Positions 1-7,642 of a stretch of DNA of 19,379 nt are shown piece by piece. The notes beneath the pieces are model-generated. The model saw only the letters and a list, made by a program, of their open reading frames with translations. It ran no database searches and was not told where the DNA came from. A program made the translations under genes and the position numbers. The stretch is from contig LSKJ01000498.1 in the NCBI GenBank assembly GCA_001557035.1, positions 1 through 19,379 on the forward strand. The letters are read 5' to 3'. Each line of letters begins with the position of its first letter. Position 1 is the stretch's first letter. The stretch comes from Rhodospirillaceae bacterium CCH5-H10. GTDB taxonomy: Bacteria > Pseudomonadota > Alphaproteobacteria > Reyranellales > Reyranellaceae.

Positions 1-587
1 ATCACCGCCACGACCGCGCCGATGACCGAGACGCCGAGAGCCCGCGACGGACGGCTCATTACCGCGAGCGTCGCGGCGTAGGCCGCGACTGCGAGCGCCG
101 ACTGGACCACGAACAGGCCCGCGAGATAGGCGGTGACCGGCGAGGGTTCGGCGCCGACGATCGCCTCGCCCAGCGCGTGGCCATGAACGAGGCCGGCCAG
201 GGCGAACAGCGCGACGGCCCATGCCGGCGAAAGCTTCGATCGCACGATCACGAGGCCGCCGATGACGAGCGTGCTGAGGCCCACGAGGAACTCACCCGCC
301 GGCAGGCCGATGCCCGCGAGGTGGGCGACGACGCCCGCGATCACGGCGGCGCTGAAGGCGAGGACCGGCACGATGCCGCGAGCGGCAAGGCCTGCGAGGA
401 TGCCGACACCGACGACAGCAGCCAGATGGTCGAGGCCGATGATGGGATGGCCGAGGCCGGACAGGAGACCGTTCATGAAGGTCTGCGGAGTCTGGCCGCC
501 CATCGGATGGTGGGCGAAGGCCGGCGCGGTCGCCGCCATCGACAGTAGCAACGCAATGGAACCCGAACGCGTGATCGCCGCCTTCAT
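1..587 (-). CDS. hupE: HupE/UreJ family metal (probably cobalt) transporter, riboswitch-controlled copy (hupE1); C-terminus cut by window edge
   Basis: Integral membrane protein of the HupE/UreJ family, which moves nickel or cobalt into the cell. The cobalamin riboswitch directly upstream argues for cobalt as substrate. Translation from the ATG at 587 gives a signal peptide (residues 1-25, ending APAFA), then HHPMGG, so the mature protein would begin with two histidines. The family motif HX5DH is present as H47, D53, H54. A second polar motif, HGHALGE, lies at 135-141. Several hydrophobic glycine/alanine-rich segments follow. About 195 codons are visible and the family is about 200 residues, so only a few residues are missing. 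A GGAG Shine-Dalgarno lies 6 nt before the start. The family call is firm from the motifs. Cobalt specificity is inferred from the regulation. Confidence 0.9.
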   Translation of the reverse strand, partial: MKAAITRSGSIALLLSMAATAPAFAHHPMGGQTPQTFMNGLLSGLGHPIIGLDHLAAVVGVGILAGLAARGIVPVLAFSAAVIAGVVAHLAGIGLPAGEFLVGLSTLVIGGLVIVRSKLSPAWAVALFALAGLVHGHALGEAIVGAEPSPVTAYLAGLFVVQSALAVAAYAATLAVMSRPSRALGVSVIGAVVAV

Positions 588-593
588 GATCGT

Positions 594-643
594 CTCCGTC
601 GTATGAGGGCGCGAGCCCTCTAGGTATGCCGTCTCCGACGGAG
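594..643 (-). promoter_or_regulatory. Predicted ribosome-binding-site sequestering structure (riboswitch expression platform)
   Basis: In the minus-strand transcript, CUCCGUCG (643-636) is perfectly complementary over 8 nt to CGACGGAG (601-594), which contains the Shine-Dalgarno of hupE1. A perfect 6-bp hairpin (stem GAGGGC/GCCCUC, 620-605) sits between the two strands. The 5' strand can also fold on itself as CUCC-GUC-GGAG (643-633), which would free the ribosome site. This fits translational control downstream of the riboswitch. There is no U-run, so a Rho-independent terminator is unlikely. The base pairing is seen in the sequence; the regulatory role is inferred. Confidence 0.55.
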
Positions 644-721
644 CCCGCGCATCCGGCAGGGCCGGAAGTCGGGTGGACCTCGTTCCTCGGGCTTCCCCGC
701 GCGAGGACTCGGATGCGGCAG

Positions 722-891
722 TTTCGACGGCAGGTTTCCTGGCTCTCGGCTCTTCGTCTTAGGCCACCTTCCCGGTTTCCCAGTGGTATCGAGGCCTTCG
801 ACTCACCAATCACAGTTGCGGGGGCAGCCTCGGATTGGGGCGCGAGGCCCGGCACCGTGTTCCCTTTTGATCCCCTTGCGGGGCACCGTCC
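722..891 (-). ncRNA. Adenosylcobalamin (B12) riboswitch aptamer upstream of hupE1
   Basis: The conserved pieces of the cobalamin riboswitch occur in order on the minus strand. First is GGGAACACGGTG (864-853). Next is the pyrimidine-rich CTGCCCCCGCAACTGTG core (about 827-811). Then comes CCACTGGGAAACCGGGAAGG (786-767). Last is the B12 box AGCCAGGAAACCTGCCG (744-728). This RNA binds adenosylcobalamin and typically shuts off downstream expression. Here it lies between hupE2 and hupE1 and precedes only hupE1, 135 nt from its start codon. The 5' limit follows from the promoter at 926-898. The outer limits of the P1 stem are approximate. Confidence 0.95.
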
Positions 892-897
892 CGTGCT

Positions 898-926
898 TGA
901 TAGGGGCCCGGGCGAAGCCGCGTCAA
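898..926 (-). promoter_or_regulatory. Sigma70-like promoter of the riboswitch-hupE1 transcript
   Basis: TTGACG (926-921), a 17-nt spacer and CTATCA (903-898) on the minus strand form a near-consensus housekeeping promoter. The predicted transcript start, near 891, falls just before the first conserved riboswitch element. hupE1 can therefore be transcribed independently of hupE2. The spacing and -35 box match the promoter in front of hupE2. Confidence 0.65.
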
Positions 927-957
927 CGGTATTCGGTCGTCCCCACGATTGCGGCGG

Positions 958-1587
958 TCAGCTTATCAGGCCGGCGGCCTGGATCGCGGCGACGCCGCCC
1001 GCGACCATGATCAGGCACCCCGCCACGACCAGCGCGGTGCGCTGCGCCGGCCATTTGGTCACGCCGAGCGTGATTGCGCAGGACGCGACACCCAACGCCG
1101 TCTGGGCGACCAGCAGGCCCGCGACATAGGCCACGATCGGCACGGCATCCGCACCGATCAGGACCGCGCCCAGCGAATAACCATGGACCAGTCCTGCCAC
1201 GGCAAAGATCGCCGATGCGACCTTCGGGCTGATGGGCCGGCGTATCAGAATCAGGATGCCGATCAGCATCGTCGTCAGTGCCACGAAGGCGCCATCGGCG
1301 GGAATGTCGTAGGGGCTCAGCTGGATCGCCACGCCAGCGATGGCCGCCACACCGAAAGCGAGGACCGGCACGATGCCGCGCGCTGCAATCCCGACCAGAA
1401 TGCCGATGCCGATCATCGCGGCCAGGTGGTAGACGCCGATCACCGGGAGGCCCACGCCCTGCATGAAGCCTTCGGCGAAGGTCTTGGGCGGCTCCTCCTC
1501 GATCACTGTCTGGGCAAACGCCGGCAGCTGTAGAACCGCAAGCACCATAGCGGTCCAGATGCCGAGCCATCGGTCGGAAACCGGCAT
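958..1587 (-). CDS. HupE/UreJ-family membrane protein lacking the metal-ligand motif (hupE2)
   Basis: A 209-residue membrane protein that aligns without gaps to hupE1 from about residue 33 to 141, including shared blocks such as AARGIVPVLAF and AGLVHG, so it is clearly a paralogue. A signal peptide ends near PAFA (22-25). The residues thought to bind metal in HupE are replaced: the N-terminal His pair becomes Gln-Thr (26-27), H47 becomes Leu, D53 becomes Tyr, H89 becomes Gln and E141 becomes Ala. H54 is kept. The ATG at 1587 was chosen because the promoter at 1668-1640 overlaps longer in-frame starts and because a GGGAAGG stretch lies just upstream, although the spacing is short. A GTG directly before it is an alternative. 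It lies upstream of the riboswitch, so it is not itself controlled by it. Function is uncertain: transport of something else, an accessory role, or decay. Confidence 0.85.
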   Translation of the reverse strand: MPVSDRWLGIWTAMVLAVLQLPAFAQTVIEEEPPKTFAEGFMQGVGLPVIGVYHLAAMIGIGILVGIAARGIVPVLAFGVAAIAGVAIQLSPYDIPADGAFVALTTMLIGILILIRRPISPKVASAIFAVAGLVHGYSLGAVLIGADAVPIVAYVAGLLVAQTALGVASCAITLGVTKWPAQRTALVVAGCLIMVAGGVAAIQAAGLIS

Positions 1588-1639
1588 CACCTTCCCTGGT
1601 TGTATTCGGCTCTCGCGTCTTGGGGCGCGCATGGGTCTC

Positions 1640-1668
1640 AGATAGGGTGCAGCGTCGCAATTCGTCAA
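1640..1668 (-). promoter_or_regulatory. Sigma70-like promoter of hupE2
   Basis: TTGACG (1668-1663), a 17-nt spacer and CTATCT (1645-1640) on the minus strand. The predicted transcript start is about 45 nt before the chosen start codon at 1587. The architecture is nearly identical to the hupE1 promoter. The divergent cobO promoter must lie in the same 150-nt gap. Its best candidate -10 is CTATCAT at 1693-1699 on the plus strand, but I see no good -35 for it. Confidence 0.6.
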
Positions 1669-1738
1669 TTCTAATCCGCACCGTCGGTGAAACTATCATG
1701 TTTGTTGACGATCCCATTGGATCAGGGGACCGAAGTCC

Positions 1739-2350
1739 ATGACAACCGAGACCAGCGAAGACGCACGGCACAGGAGCAAGATGGCCAACCGGAAGGCCAT
1801 CCAGGATGCCGAAGTCGCCGCGAAGACGGTCGAAAAAGGCCTGCTGATCGTCCACACCGGCAAGGGCAAGGGAAAATCGACCGCCGCGTTCGGACTTCTG
1901 CTCCGCGCCATCGGGCGGGGACTGCGCTGCGGCGTCGTGCAGTTCGGCAAGGGCGCCTGGCAGACCGGCGAACGCACCGCCGTCGAGCGCTTCGGCGACC
2001 AGGTGCAATGGCACACGCTGGGCGAGGGCTTCACCTGGGAGACCCAGGATCGCGCGCGCGACGTCGCAGCCGCCGAACGCGCCTGGGCCGTGGCGCGCGA
2101 CCTGATGGCCGATCCCACGATCCGCTTCATCGTGCTCGACGAGCTGAACATCTCGCTGCGCTACGACCATCTGCAGATCGGCGCCGTCGTCGAGGCGCTG
2201 AAGGCGCGCCGACACGACCAGCACATCGTCGTCACCGGCCGCAACGCCAAGACCGAACTGATCGAGGCGGCCGACCTGGTGACCGAGATGACCCTGGTGA
2301 AACACCACTTCGCCGCCGGCGTGAAAGCGCAGGAGGGCATCGAGTTCTGA
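1739..2350 (+). CDS. cobO: Cob(I)yrinic acid a,c-diamide adenosyltransferase (corrinoid adenosyltransferase)
   Basis: A 203-residue cytoplasmic enzyme that transfers the adenosyl group of ATP to the cobalt(I) of corrinoids, giving the Co-C bond of adenosylcobalamin precursors. It has the CobA/CobO-type P-loop [10 protein letters not shown] at residues 39-48 (not the PduO type). It also has VQFGKGAW, an FTWETQD stretch, the Walker-B-like strand FIVLDELN and the late VVTGRNA motif, all typical of the family. Length matches the usual 190-215 residues. The basic N-terminal stretch (about 9-30) is also usual for CobO. The start is supported by AGGGGA about 10 nt upstream. Its stop overlaps the cobQ start by one base (TGATG), so the two genes are probably translationally coupled. 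Confidence 0.96.
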   Translation: MTTETSEDARHRSKMANRKAIQDAEVAAKTVEKGLLIVHTGKGKGKSTAAFGLLLRAIGRGLRCGVVQFGKGAWQTGERTAVERFGDQVQWHTLGEGFTWETQDRARDVAAAERAWAVARDLMADPTIRFIVLDELNISLRYDHLQIGAVVEALKARRHDQHIVVTGRNAKTELIEAADLVTEMTLVKHHFAAGVKAQEGIEF

Positions 2351-3837
2351 TGCCCCTCGATCCGCAAGCCCGCGCGCTGATGATCCAGGGCACCGGCTCC
2401 GACGTGGGCAAGTCGCTGCTGGTCGCGGGCCTCGCCCGCGCCTTCACGCGGCGCGGACTGCGCGTGCGCCCGTTCAAGCCGCAGAACATGTCGAACAATG
2501 CCGCGGTGACGGCCGACGGCGGCGAGATCGGGCGCGCCCAGGCGCTGCAGGCGCGCGCCGCGCGGGTCGCCACCAGCGTTCACATGAATCCGGTGTTGCT
2601 GAAGCCGCAGACCGATGTTGGCGCGCAGGTCGTTGTGCAGGGCCGCGTCGTCGGCAACGCGAAGGCGCGCGAGTATCAGGCGATAAAGCCGAGGCTGCTG
2701 GGCGCCGTGCTCGACAGCTTCGGCCGGCTCGCCGCCGAGGCCGATCTCGTGCTGGTCGAGGGCGCCGGGTCCGCCTCCGAGGTCAACCTGCGCGCCTCCG
2801 ACATCGCCAACATGGGCTTTGCGCGCGCCGCGGACGTTCCGGTCGTGCTGGTGGGCGACATCGACCGCGGCGGCGTCATTGCGAGCCTCGTCGGCACGAA
2901 GGCGGTGATCGAGCCAGGCGATGCCGCGATGATCGTGGGCTTCCTGGTCAATCGCTTCCGCGGCGATCCCAGCCTGTTCGCCGATGGCATGAAACGCATC
3001 GCCGACGAAACCGGCTGGGCCGCGCTCGGCCTCGTGCCCTACTTCGCCGAGGCGCAGAAGCTGCCGGCCGAGGATGCGCTCGGCATTCCCGGTCGCAGCG
3101 CCTCGAATGGCGCGGTGAAGGTCGCGGTGCTGGCTTATCCGCGCATCGCCAACTTCGACGACTTCGATCCGCTGCGGCAGGAACCCGGCGTCGAGGTCAG
3201 TTTCCTGAGGCCCGGCGAGCCGATCCCCGGCGATACGGCCCTGGTCATCCTGCCGGGCTCCAAGGCGACCATCGCCGACCTCGCCTCCTTGCGAGAGACC
3301 GGCTGGGACATCGACCTCAAGGCGCATCTGCGTCGCGGCGGCCATGTGCTGGGCATTTGCGGCGGCTATCAGATGCTGGGACGCCGGGTCGCCGATCCCG
3401 AAGGCATTGAGGGCGAACCTGGCAGCATCGACGGGCTCGGCCTTCTCGACGCCGAAACCGTGCTCGGCGGCGACAAGAGGCTGGTCGAGGTATCGGGCAC
3501 GACGATCGCCGAAGGCGTGCCCTTCAAGGGCTACGAGATGCATGTCGGCCGCACGAGCGCGTCACAGTCGCCCCTGCTCGATCTCGGCGGCGACCGCACC
3601 GACGGTGCCGTCGACGCGACGGGCCGGATCGCCGGCTGCTACATCCACGGACTGCTGGCCGACGATCGCCAGCGGCGTCACTGGCTGGCCCGCATCGGCG
3701 CGGCGAGTTCGGATCTCGACTACGAAGCCGGCGTTGACGCCACCCTCGATGCGCTCGCCGACCATCTCGAGAAGCATGTCGACTGCACGCGACTGCTCGA
3801 ACTGGCGCGCGTGCCGACAATCAGAACAAAAGGGTAA
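2350..3837 (+). CDS. cobQ: Cobyric acid synthase (glutamine-hydrolysing)
   Basis: A 495-residue amidotransferase that amidates four side chains (b, d, e, g) of adenosylcobyrinic a,c-diamide, using glutamine and ATP, to make adenosylcobyric acid. The N-terminal synthetase domain starts with [11 protein letters not shown] (residues 13-23) and the family signature [12 protein letters not shown], and carries VEGAGS and GDIDRGGV. The C-terminal class-I-like glutaminase domain has the nucleophile C337 in [10 protein letters not shown], then GYEMHVG and H433 in CYIHGL. The start at 2350 overlaps the cobO stop. Longer in-frame upstream sequence lies inside cobO and was rejected. The 3' end overlaps the convergent cbiB gene by 17 nt. 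Length and motifs match complete CobQ proteins. Confidence 0.97.
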   Translation: MPLDPQARALMIQGTGSDVGKSLLVAGLARAFTRRGLRVRPFKPQNMSNNAAVTADGGEIGRAQALQARAARVATSVHMNPVLLKPQTDVGAQVVVQGRVVGNAKAREYQAIKPRLLGAVLDSFGRLAAEADLVLVEGAGSASEVNLRASDIANMGFARAADVPVVLVGDIDRGGVIASLVGTKAVIEPGDAAMIVGFLVNRFRGDPSLFADGMKRIADETGWAALGLVPYFAEAQKLPAEDALGIPGRSASNGAVKVAVLAYPRIANFDDFDPLRQEPGVEVSFLRPGEPIPGDTALVILPGSKATIADLASLRETGWDIDLKAHLRRGGHVLGICGGYQMLGRRVADPEGIEGEPGSIDGLGLLDAETVLGGDKRLVEVSGTTIAEGVPFKGYEMHVGRTSASQSPLLDLGGDRTDGAVDATGRIAGCYIHGLLADDRQRRHWLARIGAASSDLDYEAGVDATLDALADHLEKHVDCTRLLELARVPTIRTKG

Positions 3838-4795
3838 GGACCGCGAGGCTCGCTACGACCGCGACCTGCACGATGCACGCCACACGATAGAGACCCAGTG
3901 CGGTGCGGATGTCGGCGGCCGTGAGATCGGCCCGACCTTCACCCATCCATCGGTCGTCGACCTTCACACCGCCATAGACGCGGGGGCCGGCCAGCCTGAT
4001 GCCGAGCGCACCCGCCATCGCGGACTCCGGCCAACCCGCGTTGGGCGAGCGATGGTGACGCGCGTCGCGCTTCACCGCCGCGATGGCGCCGGCCGGCGAC
4101 AGGCCCGGCCGCAACGAGGCCGCCAGCACCAGCCACAGCGCGGCCAATCGAGAGGCCGGCAGGTTCACGTAATCGTCCAGCCGCGCCGACGCCCATCCAA
4201 ACGCCAAGTACCGGTCCGACTTGTGACCGATCATCGAATCGGCGGTGTTAATCGCCTTGTAGGCCAGGGCGCCCGGCAGGCCGGCCACGACCATCCAGAA
4301 GAGCGGCGCCACGACGCCGTCGGAGAAATTCTCCGCGAGGCTCTCGATGGCGGCGCGGCTGATCGCGGCTTCGTCGAGTTCGCGCGTGTCGCGGCCGACG
4401 ATCATCGACACAGCCGAGCGCCCGCTGGCGACGCCTTCATTTTCGAGCGCCGTCGCGACGGCTGCCACATGATCGTAAAGGCTGCGCTGCGCCAGCAGCG
4501 AACTTGCAAGCACCGCGCAGAGGACCATGCCGGCAAGGCCAGGCAACAGGGCGCTGCAAAGCCATGCGATTGCCGCGCCGGAGACGAGACTTGTGACCAG
4601 CAGCACCAGCAGCGTCACGACGCCGAACGAGCGGCGCTGCCCGTACGAACGCTGCGCCGAATTCCACGCTCCTTCGCACCATGCTATGAGCCGGCCGATC
4701 CAGGTGACGGGATGTCCGATCGCGCGATAGAGCGCGTCGGGATATCCGAAGGCCGCTTCGACGGCGACGGCAACGAGGGCAAGACCCGCGAACAT
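3821..4795 (-). CDS. cbiB: Adenosylcobinamide-phosphate synthase (cobalamin biosynthesis membrane protein)
   Basis: A 324-residue inner-membrane enzyme (called CobD in the aerobic nomenclature) that joins adenosylcobyric acid to aminopropanol or its phosphate. Family blocks are [20 protein letters not shown] near the N-terminus, then [32 protein letters not shown] and [10 protein letters not shown]. Several transmembrane segments are visible. I chose the ATG at 4795, giving MFAGLAL... with the usual short lead before the AFGYP motif. The ATG at 4813 is also possible (330 residues), and neither has a strong Shine-Dalgarno. It is convergent with cobQ, with a 17-nt overlap, and head to head with cobC, whose start codon it overlaps. 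No room is left for a classical promoter between cbiB and cobC, so their promoters must lie inside each other's coding sequence. Confidence 0.95.
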   Translation of the reverse strand: MFAGLALVAVAVEAAFGYPDALYRAIGHPVTWIGRLIAWCEGAWNSAQRSYGQRRSFGVVTLLVLLVTSLVSGAAIAWLCSALLPGLAGMVLCAVLASSLLAQRSLYDHVAAVATALENEGVASGRSAVSMIVGRDTRELDEAAISRAAIESLAENFSDGVVAPLFWMVVAGLPGALAYKAINTADSMIGHKSDRYLAFGWASARLDDYVNLPASRLAALWLVLAASLRPGLSPAGAIAAVKRDARHHRSPNAGWPESAMAGALGIRLAGPRVYGGVKVDDRWMGEGRADLTAADIRTALGLYRVACIVQVAVVASLAVLTLLF

Positions 4796-5798
4796 GAGCG
4801 CTCTGCCTAACATGGGCGACCCGGCCGGCAAACTGGTGCTGCACGGCGGCGACCTGTCGGCCGTGCGCCGCCGCTTTCCCGACGCGCCGCTTCCCTGGCT
4901 CGACCTGTCCACCGGCATCAATCCGGTGCCCTATCCCGTGCCGGTACTTCCCGCGGACGCGTGGGCGCGCCTGCCGACGCGGGAGCAGAACGATGTGCTG
5001 ATCGCCGCCGCCGCGCATCGCTACGGGGTTCGCGATCCGGCGATGATCGTCGCCGCGCCCGGCACGCAGGCTTTGATCCAGACGATCCCGCGCCTCGTCC
5101 CACGCTCGCGCGTCGCCGTCGTCGGCCCGACATACGAGGAGCACGAGGTCTGCTGGCGGCGGCAGGGCCATGAAGTGCGTATCGTCGCCAGCCTCGACGA
5201 GGTGGGCGACGCCGAGGTGGTGGTGCTCGTGAACCCCGACAATCCGACAGGTCGCCTCGTGCCCGTCGAGAGATTGAGCCCGGCTCCCAGGCTGCTCGTC
5301 GTCGACGAAGCCTTCATCGACTTGTCGCCATCCGAGGCCAGTCTCGCGGGCAAGCTGCCGCCGCGCACGATCGTGCTGCGCTCCTTCGGCAAGACCTATG
5401 GTCTCGCGGGCCTTCGCCTGGGCTTCGCCATCGCGAGTCCCGACTTCGCGGCGTCCTTGCGTGCCGAACTCGGTCCGTGGGCCGTCTCCGGCCCCGCGCT
5501 GGAAATCGGCCGGATGGCGCTGGCCGACGACGCCTGGCTGCAGGCAACGTCGCGACGGCTGGCGGCCGACCGCCATCAACTCGACGAGATCCTGAGGGAT
5601 GCTGGCTTCACCATCATCGGCGGCACCTCGCTCTTCTGTCTCGCCGAGCATCCGGAGGCAGTGGCGATGATCGACCGGCTCGGCCGCGGCGGCCTCCATG
5701 TGCGGCGCTTCGCGCACTGGCCCTCGCGGCTGCGCTTCGGCTTTCCGGGTGATGCCGGGGCCTTCGACAGGCTGCGCAGTGCGTTGAACTCTCGCTGA
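4794..5798 (+). CDS. cobC: Threonine-phosphate decarboxylase-like aminotransferase-fold enzyme of cobalamin synthesis
   Basis: A 334-residue PLP enzyme of the CobC/CobD-Salmonella group, related to histidinol-phosphate aminotransferase. It is thought to decarboxylate L-threonine O-phosphate to (R)-1-amino-2-propanol phosphate, the linker that CbiB attaches. Visible markers are the opening VLHGGDL and WLDLSTGINPVPYP (CobC signature), NPDNPTGR, VVDEAFID, and the Schiff-base lysine K200 in RSFGKTYGLAGLRLGF. C-terminal RRFAHWPSRLRFGFP includes the phosphate/carboxylate-binding arginine region. The start may be 4794 (weak GAGGG 14 nt upstream) or 4812 (no Shine-Dalgarno, but family-like length). 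The sulfatase gene begins 8 nt after its stop, with its ribosome site overlapping the stop codon. Confidence 0.93.
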   Translation: MSALPNMGDPAGKLVLHGGDLSAVRRRFPDAPLPWLDLSTGINPVPYPVPVLPADAWARLPTREQNDVLIAAAAHRYGVRDPAMIVAAPGTQALIQTIPRLVPRSRVAVVGPTYEEHEVCWRRQGHEVRIVASLDEVGDAEVVVLVNPDNPTGRLVPVERLSPAPRLLVVDEAFIDLSPSEASLAGKLPPRTIVLRSFGKTYGLAGLRLGFAIASPDFAASLRAELGPWAVSGPALEIGRMALADDAWLQATSRRLAADRHQLDEILRDAGFTIIGGTSLFCLAEHPEAVAMIDRLGRGGLHVRRFAHWPSRLRFGFPGDAGAFDRLRSALNSR

Positions 5799-5806
5799 GG
5801 AAAATC

Positions 5807-7612
5807 GTGACCGATCCATCGCGCAGGACTTTCATCGCAGGTGGCGCGGCGCTCGCGGCGACGATCTGCGAGACGACCGTCGCCAACGCCCAGGCCAGCA
5901 TCACCGGCGGCACGCAGTCGCCCTTTCCCTCGCCGGACGCGCCGGGATCGAACGACGGCGGTTACAACATTCTCTTCATCCTGACCGACCAGGAACATTA
6001 CATGGGTCCGCGCTGGCCCATCCCGCTGCCGGGCCACGAGCGGCTGCGCACCTCCGGCACCTTCTTCGAGAACCACCAGATCGCGTCGGACATGTGCTCG
6101 GCGTCGCGCGCCGTCATCTATACCGGCCTTCACACGCCGCATAATGGCATCTTCGACAATGCCGGCGTGCCCTACATGAAGAGCCTGGATCCGAAGCTGC
6201 CGACCATCGGCAAGATCCTGCGCAGGATGGGCTACTACACCGCCTACAAGGGCAAGTGGCACCTGAACGGCGCCATGGCAATGGAGAACCATGCCGGCGA
6301 CATCAAGGCCCTGTTCGAGACCATGATGGATCGCGATTACGGCTTCTACGATTACACCGGCACCGGCGATTTCATCGAAGGCGCTCAGGGCGGCTACCAG
6401 TACGACCAGATCACGGCGGCGCAGGCGATCCAGTGGCTGAAGGCCAAGGGCCGCCCGATGACCGACAAGAAGCAGCCCTGGTATCTCGCGGTCAATCTTG
6501 TGAACCCGCACGACGTGATGTGGGTGAACACCGACAAACCCGGAGAGCCGCCGGTGCAGGCGGTCGAAGCCAAGCTCACCATCGCCTATCCGCCGAACGA
6601 TTCGTTCTACCGGCAGGAATGGAACGACATCCCGCTGCAGAGGACCTGGCAGCAGCCGCTCGACACGCCCGACCGCGTGCCGGCGCATCGCATCTACAAG
6701 GGCGCCAACGCCATCCTGACGGGACTGATCCCGCAGGAGGAATGGCGCATGCGACTGCGCCAGAATTACTATTTCAACGCCATCCGCGATGCCGACCAGC
6801 AGATCGTGCAGGTGCTGGACCAGCTCGACCGGCTAGGCCTCACCGACAAGACGATCGTCATATTCACCTCGGATCATGGCGACCTGCTCGGCAGTCATGG
6901 CGGCTTGCAGGGCAAGGGCACGACGACCTATCGGCAGCAGAACCATGTGCCGATGCTGGTGGTGCATCCCGAGATCAAGGGCGGCCAGCGCTGCCTCGAG
7001 ACGACGTCGCATCTCGACTTCGTGCCGACCATCGTGGCGCTCACCGGGAAGTCGACGGCACCCGTCGCGGACACGATGGCGCTGATGAAAGGCCGGGATT
7101 TCTCCCCGCTGCTGCGTCGGCCCGCGAACCCGGCCTTCACGCGAGACCGCGGCGGCGTGCTGTTCTGCTACAGCCAGCTCATGGTGCACGACGAGAAGTT
7201 CACGAAGGAGCTCTACGAGACGCTGCTGAACAAGTCGATCGCACGCTCGGACCTGTTCAGGAAGATCGAATCCTTTCCGGTCGACTGGAAGCTGCGCGTC
7301 TGCATCCGCTCCATCGTCGACGAGCGCTACAAGTTCAGCCGCTACTTCTCGTTCCGCAACTTCAACACGCCCACGACGCTGGAACAGCTCAAGGCCAACA
7401 ACGATCTCGAACTCTACGACCTCGCGAACGATCCCGATGAGATCGTGAACCTCGCCCATGACTTCGACCGCAACCGCGACCTGATCGCGACGATGAACAC
7501 GAAGCTGAATACCTTGATCGCACGCGAGATCGGCACCGACGACGGTCGCTTCATGCATCTCGATTCGTGGATCGACTGGAAGGACGCGACGCCAGCGGCC
7601 ATCAACATTTAA
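5807..7612 (+). CDS. Tat-exported formylglycine-type sulfatase (alkaline phosphatase superfamily)
   Basis: A 601-residue sulfatase-family hydrolase predicted to act outside the cytoplasmic membrane on sulfate esters. A twin-arginine signal (SRRTFIAGGAAL, residues 5-16) runs to about ANAQA. Metal and active-site elements are ILTDQEH (D61, Q62), the formylglycine motif CSASR starting at C97 (consensus C/S-X-P/A-X-R), YKGKWHL, and TSDHGDLLGSHG (D356, H357). The usual closing LYDLANDPDE motif is near the C-terminus. GTG at 5807 is supported by GAGG 6 nt upstream. C97 would need conversion to formylglycine by a maturase encoded elsewhere. The DQ (rather than DD) pair resembles choline-sulfatase or phosphonate-monoester-hydrolase relatives, so the substrate is not assignable. 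The tight join to cobC suggests co-transcription, but I see no metabolic link. Confidence 0.88.
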   Translation: MTDPSRRTFIAGGAALAATICETTVANAQASITGGTQSPFPSPDAPGSNDGGYNILFILTDQEHYMGPRWPIPLPGHERLRTSGTFFENHQIASDMCSASRAVIYTGLHTPHNGIFDNAGVPYMKSLDPKLPTIGKILRRMGYYTAYKGKWHLNGAMAMENHAGDIKALFETMMDRDYGFYDYTGTGDFIEGAQGGYQYDQITAAQAIQWLKAKGRPMTDKKQPWYLAVNLVNPHDVMWVNTDKPGEPPVQAVEAKLTIAYPPNDSFYRQEWNDIPLQRTWQQPLDTPDRVPAHRIYKGANAILTGLIPQEEWRMRLRQNYYFNAIRDADQQIVQVLDQLDRLGLTDKTIVIFTSDHGDLLGSHGGLQGKGTTTYRQQNHVPMLVVHPEIKGGQRCLETTSHLDFVPTIVALTGKSTAPVADTMALMKGRDFSPLLRRPANPAFTRDRGGVLFCYSQLMVHDEKFTKELYETLLNKSIARSDLFRKIESFPVDWKLRVCIRSIVDERYKFSRYFSFRNFNTPTTLEQLKANNDLELYDLANDPDEIVNLAHDFDRNRDLIATMNTKLNTLIAREIGTDDGRFMHLDSWIDWKDATPAAINI

Positions 7613-7642
7613 CGCGGCGCGGTGCCTGCGGCGCAAATGAGC

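Noticed and set aside
1705..1710. TTGACG as a -35 box for cobO
   Set aside because: At 16-18 nt downstream there is no acceptable -10 (GACCGA-like sequence), so I did not call a promoter.
1588..1738. A second cobalamin riboswitch in front of cobO
   Set aside because: No B12 box or other aptamer element is visible in the hupE2-cobO gap on either strand; only promoter-like elements are seen.
923..2308. Long minus-strand open frame of 461 codons spanning hupE2 and cobO
   Set aside because: It covers hupE2 in a wrong frame and the antisense of cobO. The product is Arg/Asp/Gly/Pro-rich with no motifs, typical of GC-rich shadow frames.
2161..3543. Minus-strand open frame of 460 codons opposite cobQ
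   Set aside because: Antisense to the well-supported cobQ; His/Arg/Ala-rich product with no recognisable domain or ribosome site.
4437..5819. Minus-strand open frame of 460 codons opposite cobC
   Set aside because: Antisense to cobC and overlapping cbiB in another frame; composition is that of a shadow frame.
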